Positions 47,601 to 56,600 of a stretch of DNA of 64,000 bases are shown here, one piece after another; positions within the stretch are counted from its first letter, which is position 1, and the number at the start of each line of letters is the position of its first letter. Origin of the DNA: Sphingobium baderi (GTDB lineage: Bacteria; Pseudomonadota; Alphaproteobacteria; Sphingomonadales; Sphingomonadaceae); NCBI RefSeq assembly GCF_001456115.1, contig NZ_CP013264.1, positions 2,374,501 through 2,438,500 of the forward strand. Direction: 5' to 3'. The position numbers and the translations under genes were made by a program. Below the pieces are notes generated by a model. The model was not told the origin of the DNA. It searched no databases and worked only from the letters and a program-made list of their open reading frames with translations.

Positions 47601-50600
47601 CACCAGGCCGTGGGCGTATCCGCCCCGCCCATGATGTCCGCCTGGCTATAAGCGCCCTGCCGCCACAGCCAGTTGCCCATGGCGGCGCTGCCCACCCGCA
47701 TATAGGCGGAAGTGCGCGTGGTGGTGTAGGATCGGATATCGCCCTGCACCGCCAGCAGCAGATCGCCGCCGTGTTCGGGATACCAGGCGCGATAATCCTC
47801 CATCGCGGTGCGATATCCGGCGAACGCTGCATCGCCCAGCCATGGGTTGGCGGGATCGCCGCCATTCAGCGTGGCGCGCGGCTGGTTGAACTCATTATAG
47901 CCATCCGGCGTCAGCCCGCCGATATCGGCCGTGGGCGTGCCCGCCGTATAAATGCCGTAGAGCGAGGATTGCTGATAACCGCCGCCCGCCAGCAGATCGA
48001 GCGATCCGGTGCCGGTGCGGATCACCGAGAAATTCTGCATCCGGTTGAGTGCGAGCGCCCAGGTGGGGCTGATGCCGAAATCCGTCTCCGCATTGGGGTT
48101 CACATAGTGCCGGTCCGACAGCAGGAGATCGCCGGACAGCCCCTGTTCCGCCAGCGCGGTTTCGGAGCTGAGCGTGCGGCCATCGGCGGATGCGATATCC
48201 GCTCCCGCCACCAGCCGCATCGACCAGCTTTCGGAGCCTTGCGGCAACATCGGGGCCACGGCCCAGATGCGTCCCTGCGTGCCATCGGGCAAAGTGGGCC
48301 GCATCGACGCGCCGCCGATCTGCCGCACAGTGGTTCCGGCGGGCAGCACCGTGCCGGCCGCTACCGTTACCGGCGCATTGAGGTTGATCGCCTCGCTGAA
48401 GACATCGAGCGGCGTTCCGGCGGGCAACGTCATGGATTCGATATTCATGGTGCCGGGGCTGCCTGCGTTCTGCCGCGGGAGCACCGTGCCCGCTCCAAAG
48501 CGTGAGCCGGACGGAATGTTGAGCGTAATCAGGTCGCCCGGCCGATAGAGGAGCGTACCTTGGGCGTTCCAGATATTGGCCGTCGCCACCCAGCCATCGG
48601 CCATCCATGACGGCTTCGACATCGAGATGCTGCTGACGAACTCGAACGGGATCACCACATCGCGCCACAACCGCGAGGATCTGCGTATCTCGATATCGAA
48701 ATCGAGCGTGCCGCGGTTGGCGAAGCTGCTGACCACGCCCGATGTCCCGCCGGCCAGCGTCAGTTCGCTGTCAAGCGTCAGCGGGGCCGCAAGCAGGCCG
48801 GAGATCCGGTCCAGCGCCACATTGCTGTTGCGCGGGATGATGTCGCCGGCCTGCAATTGTGCCGGGCCTGACAGGGTGAGCATGGCGGGCAGTTCCGCGC
48901 CCGCCGGCCATGTCATCGCTTGCAGGCTCACCTGCTGCGGCAGCACCGTGCCCGTGCCCAGCACCGTATCGGCAGGCAGCAGCGTGCCCGCCGGCAGGAT
49001 CGCGCCGCGCGCGTGAATAGTGCCATCGGGCAGGGTGACGGGGGCCGTCAGCACCCATTCGCGGTTCAGCGTCAGCGCGGTGTTCAGTCGGCTTTCCGCG
49101 CCGATCACCCGGTTGGCGACGACGTTGAAGCCGTTGACCTCAATGTCATAGCCCAGCACCGCGCCCAGCGGCAGCACCGCGCCGGCGCCCAGCCGCATCG
49201 CGCGGGGCACATGATAATCGGCGGGCCAGGCGTTGCTGGTGGCGTTCTGCCCCCCGGCATAGAGCACCCAGCCATTATCGTCCGGCGTGCGCGCCGGCTC
49301 GGCGAAACCATCGGTGATGGAGCCGAAGATATTGAGATCGTCGGCCGCGCGCACCAGCAGCACGCCCGCCTCGCCCGAACCGTAAACGGCGGTGCGCTGC
49401 GTGTCGACGTTCAGGCTGGCATAGCGATACCCGGCAAGGTTGAGATCGCCCGAGACGCTGAGGCTTTCGCCTGCCGCGCTCACCAGCTCCACTCCGGGGC
49501 GCAGGTGGAAAGCATCCGCATAAGCGCGCAGGCCCGCCATGCGGCCCAGCAGCGCGGCATTGCCGATGGCGGCGTTGATGAAGGCGTCGCTATCGGCATG
49601 GATACCGTCCATCAGCGCCTGATTGATGACGCCGCCCGCCGGTTCATAGCTGCGGAAAGCATTGACCGCGATGCTGTCCGCGCCGCTGATATTCACCGCC
49701 TGCGCGGCGGCGATCGCGACATCGTTGCTGCCTCTGCGCTGCGCGTTCAGCTCGATCCGCCCGCGCGCCACATCGTCGGCGGAGGACAGGTCGATCGTCG
49801 CGCCCTGTTGCAGCGCCAATGTGCCGCCCGCCGAAGTCAGTTCGACGAGGCCGCGATTCTGCGCCTCGACCGGCGCGCCATAGCTGTCCACCCACAGTTC
49901 GCTGGCGCTGGCGTCCAGCACCGCGCTGCCGGCCAGCGTCAGATCGTCCCTCGCGGACAGGCGGATGGTGCCGGGCTTCGCGCCGCTGGCGTCGATCCGG
50001 CCGTTGACCGTCAGGCTACCGCCATCGGCCGAGATGGTGACATTGCGCGCCACGATCTCGTCGCCGATCGCCAGATCGCCGGTCTTGACGATGAAGCTGC
50101 GGCTATCGGTGACGCCGCTTTCGGTGAGCCCCGTGTTGAGGCCCGCGAAATCGGCGATGGTCCCCGCGCGGATGTCGATGGAGCCGTTGCGCAGTTCCGG
50201 GTCGGCTTCGTCGTCCGCGCCCGTCGCATGGCCGGTGATCGCGCCGTCCAGCGTGACCGTGCCTTCCACCGCCGTCACCTTGAGAGTGCCCGCATGATTA
50301 TGCTGCGCGCCGATGGCGATGCTGGCCCCTTGCGCCAGCGAAACATCGCCATGCGCGCTTTCCAGCACCACGTCGCCGCCCCAGCTATAGCGGGTCTGGT
50401 CGAAGAACTCGGTCGGACGCCCGGCCATGTCGATGACCGCGCCGTCGCCCAGCACAATGTCGCCCTGCGTTGCCGTCATCACCAGCCGCCCGCTGGGCAG
50501 CGCCACATGGGTATCGGCGGCGATGCTGGCCCCGGTCAGGCGGATTTCCCCGCCAAGTGCCGCCTCGGCGCTTTCCGCCGTGCCGCCTTCGGGCGCGCTC

Positions 50601-53600
50601 AGCGTCAGCGCGCCGCCGGTGCGGTAATCGAACACCGAACCCGCCTTGCCGGTCACGACCGGCGCGACGAGGTTGAGCGTGCCGCCCGTCCCCGCCTCGC
50701 CATACACGGCCTGCGATTGCCAGACGGACAGGCTGCCCTTCTCGCCGGTCACGATCCGGTCGGCCGCCACCAGGTTGACGGTGGAGAAGCCCAGCGCCAG
50801 CCGGTCCAGAGTCTCGTCATGATAGACGGCCGACCCGTCCTGATAGCCGAGCAGGATGGTGTCGGCGATCAGGTTCAGCGTGCCGCTGCCATGGCCGGGG
50901 CCGTTCAGGATCGGCGCGCCGGGCTGAATGGAGCCATAGTTGGCCGAGGCCCCGTTGCCCGCCTGCGTGACGATGCCGTTCCACACCAGGGTCCCGGCGC
51001 TGATCGACACCGCATCGCCATCGCCGCCATGGCCATAGAGCGCCGGCGCGTTCAGCACCAGTTGCAGCGCTTCCTCGCCCGATCCATTGCCGGTGTCGAG
51101 GTCGACCGAGCCATAGAAATTGATCTGCTGGCTGGCGGTCAGGATCAGCCGTTCCACCGCCGGCACGCCGCTGGTGCTGCTGCCTTCCATCAGCCGTGTC
51201 AGCACATTCTGGTTCAGGCTGATGCCGAAGGGCATGATGCCATCGGCTTCCGCATCGGCCAGCGCGTCGCTTTCACCGATGTTGAAGCTGCCGGTGGACA
51301 GGCTGACATAGCGGCCGCCATAATCGGCCTCGCCGCTCAGTTCCACCGCGCCGTTGGAAACGAAGGCCAGCGTGCCGTCGCTGTGCAGTTGCGCGCCGTC
51401 TTCCACGCGGATGGTGCCGGCGGTTGCCGTCACCGCCGTCACGGAAAGGTCCAGCAACCCGTTCGACACCGCCAGCACATTCGCGCCGGTCTGCGCGACA
51501 TAGCCGGAGGCGGCGTCATAGGCCGGCTCGCCCTGGCCGATGCTGCTGATGCGCGCGCCGTCCTCGACCACCACATGATTGTTCGCACCGGCGATCAACA
51601 TCACCTGCGGCGCTTCCAGCACCGCGCCGTCGCGCAGGGCGACGGTCGTGAAGCCGGAACTGTCGACGATGTAGGAACTCAAAGTGCCCGTGGCCAGGAA
51701 CAGGGGAAGCGAGCCGCCCCCCGCGCGGATGTTCATGATCTGCGGCTGCAACGCGGACAGCGGCTCCATCTCGCCGCCGATGGTCACCAGCGTCGCGCCG
51801 ATGGCGTTGAGGTCGGACGCGTTGAGGGCGATGAAGCCTTCGCTCGCCACCGCGCCATCCGCCACGATCTCCAGCCCGCCGTTGAAGGCATTGCTGGCCA
51901 CGCCCTTCACCACCGCCAGCGATCCGCCGCGCCCGCCTTCGCCCGCACCGAACAGGCCGGTGCCGTTGAAGCTGAGGACCAGGCGGTCGCTGTCTTCCTT
52001 CTGCGGCGTCACCGCCAGCAGCAATTGCTTGCCGTCCTGCGGCAGCGCCGGCATCGGATGGTCGAACAGCGCGCCACGCGGCGCCTGCGCGAAATAGGTG
52101 GCCAGGTCGGTCTGGTTATACTCCGTATAGGTTTTCACCACTTCGGCCGGCGTCAATATGGCGGAAAGCGGCTGGCCGTTCCGCTCTCCGGTCAGTGCGT
52201 TGGCGCTGTTCACGGCGGCGAAGAAAGACCCGTCCGCCAATTGCGAAACCGCCGCGCCGGGCTTGATCGCCGCGCCCAGTTCCACCCGGAACGCGCCTTC
52301 CATCAGCGCATATTCGCCCGGCAGCAGCGTATAGGTGCCGGCGGGAAGCCCGGCGACGCCGTTGGGCACCACGATCTGCTGACCCACGCCCGGCTGGTTG
52401 CGCCCGGCCTCCGCCACCGGCGCGGTGGACGCGCCATAGGACGGCACCAGCGCATAGACCTTGTTGCCGGGGCTGCTCAGGTCGCGATAGGCGGGGCTGA
52501 TATTGTAAAACGGGTTCGACAGCACGTCGATCGAGCCGCCACGCCCCGGAATGAAGCCCGCGCCCGCCACCGTGCCGCCGCCCGACAGGTCGAGCGTGGA
52601 GCCTTCATCGGCCCGCAGCGATCCGATGATCGCAATGCCCTGATGGGCCAGCGTCGTGTCCATTTCGCCATCTTCGGCGGGCAGATCGTTCACATCCCGG
52701 CGCACCCAGGTCAGCCCGTCGACCGTACCGCCATAGGGGATGACCAGATCGGCGGCGCTGACGGACGTGACGCTGCCGGGCAGCAGATTGACCTCGCTGG
52801 TGCTGACATAGGGGCCGTTGTAGGTATAGCCGTCGCCATTTTCATTCGGCACCGGCAGCGGTGCGTTGAACTGGTTATGCGCGCCCGATCCCAGCACGAT
52901 CTTGCCCAGCGGCGCGCGGATGTTGCCTCCCTGCTCGATGATGTCGGCGGACAGCGTCAGTTGGCCATAGAGCGACAGCGGTGCCGCAGGCGTGACGCCT
53001 TCGATGCCGTTGATGGTCAGCGTGCTGCCCGGCAGGATGGATTGATAAGGCGCCGTCTGGTTGGGGCGCACATATTCCAGCCGGCCGGCATAAAGCGCGG
53101 CGGTCGCGTCCGTCAGCGGATAGACTTGCGCGGCGGTCAGCGTCAGGTCGCCCGACGTGCCGATCCGGCCGCCGGTCAGGCGGATGTCGCCGCTGCTGGA
53201 AAGATGCACATCCTTCCACGACGCATATTCGAACGGCAGCATCTGCGCGTTGTTGCGGAAAATCTCGCCATTGGCGCCAAAGCGCGCATGGCCGGCGTCG
53301 ATCAGACTGCCCTCGATAGTCAGCGTGCCCTTGCCGATGGACGGCCAGTCGCCTTCCAGCGCGGACTTGCCCGATTCCCGCACCGGGTGAAGCTGAAGGC
53401 TGGAGGGACGCGCTCCGCTGCCGTCCATACGGACATAGCCGGCGCGAAGGATGGAATCATTGTCGGCATTGGTCGCGCCGCTAAGGTCGTCTTCACCCGG
53501 CAATGCGCCGCGCAGATCGCCATCCGCCGCGCCGATCGCGCCATCCAGCGTCAACGTGCCGGCCAGCGTCAGGTCCACCGCGCCGTTGATCAGGACCACG

Positions 53601-56600
53601 TCCTGGGCGCGCAGCGTCAGGCTGTCGAAGCCGGAATCCTCGATCTTGTCCGCCCCGATCCGCGCCAGCAACAATATGTCAGGTGTGCCTTCATTGGCGG
53701 CGTCTGCTTCCGCCAGCGTCTGCCCCGGCGTCCAGCAGGCGGCGATACAATCGCCGAAATCTATCTCGCCCATGTCGGTGGCGACATGGCTGACGTCCAG
53801 CACCGTCTTCGACAATTCGCGCAGATAATCGGGCAACGGATAGGTGGGCAGTTGGGGGCCGAATGTCAGCCCCAGCGCCCGCTGGTCGATCGACAGCAGG
53901 CCGCCGATCGCCCCTTCGCCGCCGCCGGCGGCGCGCAATTCGGCATCCAGCACGATTGCCCGCGCCGACGTCAGTTCCAGCGAACCGCCATTGGTTGCAA
54001 CGTCGGCCGTCCCCGACCCGCCCAGGACCCCGGCGACCGCATAGTCGATCTGTGCCGCCGCGCCCGAAATGTCGATCAGCGCGCCCGGCCGGGTGATGAG
54101 GAAGGCGTGGCCATTGGCGGCCAGCTGCACCGCGCCGCCCGCCGAAACATCGGCATAGCGGCGGCCGAAACGGTCGCTGGCCGTCTGCGCGCGGCCCGAT
54201 ACGTCGAGCACGGCGCCATCGGCGATCCACAGCGATTGGGTGGGATCATAGCTGGCATGGTTGTCCCCCACCGCCGGCGGTGCGCCCAGCGCCTCCAGCG
54301 ACAGCGCGCCGCCATGCGCTTCCAGCCGCCCTTCAACCAGCATGGAGGTATAGGAATGGAGCGCGATGGACTGTCCGTCATCGACGCGCAGGGTGGAATC
54401 CCTGCCGACATAAAGCGCGCCCGCCGGCGGCGGCGGGTTGCTGCCCGTGCGCTGGTTGCTGGCCGTCAGGCTGATGCCCGCGCCCGTGCGCTGGATGAAG
54501 CGGCCGTTCGCCATGTCCTCGCGGAACATCTCCGGCAACCACAATTCCAGCGCCTCGCCGGGCGCGGCGCCCGATGCAACATCGGCGCTGTCGGCGGTGA
54601 AGCGGCGAACCGGGGCAGCCACTTCGATCGTCGCGCCATCCGCGACGGCGATGTCGCCGAAACTGCGGACATCATATTGGCTGAAGCCCTGCTGGAAGAA
54701 ATCCTGTGTCAGCACGGTTTCGCGCACCTTCGCCGCCACGCCCAGCGCGTTGCCGCGCTCGATCGCCGTGCCCGCGGGAACCGTTAGATCCTCTGCCAAT
54801 ATCGTGCCGGCCGCATAAGTGGTGCTGACCGGCGTGGTCAGCGCAAGCCCGGTGGGATAGAGCAGTTCGGGAAGCGGCGTGCCGATGGGTATGGTGCCCG
54901 ATATCTGCCGGACGTCGGTATTGGCCTCGATAAAGGTGCCAGCCCGATATGATAGCTGATTATGGCCATAGACCGTCACGCCGGTCGGAACCGTCCAGCC
55001 GCCTTCGGGGATGAGGAAACTGCCCGGATTCATGTGAAAGATGGAAACCCGCGTGATTTCCGTCGTGATCTCGCCGGGGCCGACCCGCATTTTGGTGACG
55101 GTGACATCGGTGGGCAGTTCCAGCCCGGCGGGCAGCACCGTATCTTCCGTCAGAGCCAGCGCGAAGGGCGCGCGTTCGCCCGCCCCCAGCACGCCATTTT
55201 CGGCCAGCATGGAACCGCCGATCACCACGGCATCGTTGGTGGCGAGCGTCAGCGTGCCCCCGACGCCATCCTCGCTGCCATAGGAGCGGATCGTGCCGTC
55301 CATCTGCACCCGGTTGTGGCTGCCGACCGGCGTGCTGGCGACGGACAGCGTCACGTCGCCGCCATCGGCGCCCCGCATCTCGCCGTCGATCAGGATCGCG
55401 CCGCCCGCCGACGCATCCAGCAGGCTGCCCGCGCCCAGCACGATATCGCCCTGATTGCTGGCGATATGGATGTCGCCGCCCGCGATATGGGCGACATCGG
55501 CCGCATTGCCGCCATCGGGCAGGTTCACCCACAGACCGCTGGTGTCCAGCGCCACGCCCTCGCCGATGATGACGCTGCTGGCGCTTTCGGAACCGATGCT
55601 GCCATCCTGCGTGCCGAACAGCGCGATCAGCCCGCTGCGCGCCGTCACATTCCCCTGCACATTGATATCCTGCCCGCGCAGGCGCAACTGGCCGCCGTCC
55701 TGCAACGTCAGGGATTCCGCGATGGTGATCGAATCGCTGGTCAGCACCCGCAAGTCGCCCAGGCCGAAACGGTTGAGATCGGCAGCGGAAAATTCGATCC
55801 GGTTCACCAGATCGTCGGACAGCGCCGTGTGGCTGTCGAGCGAGCCGGCAACATCGCTGCCCGCGCCGATAACGACGGTGCTTTCGAACGGAATCGCATT
55901 CTGGTCCAGGCTGCTCAATACGCCCTTGAAGCCACCCACCCCGACATAAAGCTGCCCGGCCAGCGGCGCGACATCTTGCGGCACCTTGTAACCATCGACC
56001 CGGTCCGGCAGCATGTTCTGTTCCACCGGCTTGGGATAGCCGGGCCGCTCGGCGGTCTGCCGGTCGCCGGCGATGACATCGGCGACGATCTCGCCCTCGA
56101 ACACCACGGTCGGCGCGCGCAGCGTCAGCACGCCGGCGTCCCGCCCCACGGTATAGCCTTCTTCCCAGCGGGAGATGCCCCGGCTGCTGAACAGCGGGTT
56201 GGACCAGACCTGCGTATAGGCGTCGCCCCAGCGTTCATGCTTGCGGACGAAGGCATCGCCCCAGGCGACCATTTCCATGCCGGCGGGCGCATTGGCGATG
56301 TCATAGAGCTTCCCGTCCGCGCCCATCACGCGGGTGGAGCGGATCAGCCCCGCCTGATAATCGATGCTGCCGCCGGAAATATCGAAGATCGCGCCCTTCT
56401 GCGCGACGATCTCGTCGGAATAGATGGTGATGTTGCCGCCCTGCGCCGTCCATTCGCCGATGCCGCGTTCGACATTGCCCAGATGGCCGCCGACTTCGAG
56501 GAAGCCGTTGCCGGTATAATAGCGGTCGCCATCATGGCCGCCGGTGCCGTCGGGCATCAGCACCAGGCTGCGCACATCGACCCAGATGTCGGTGCTCTTG

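Noticed and set aside
48310..49010. LPAGT strings as possible sortase or exosortase signals
   Set aside because: They are internal, lack a following hydrophobic helix and basic tail, and the organism is Gram-negative. They read as repeats of the fibre.
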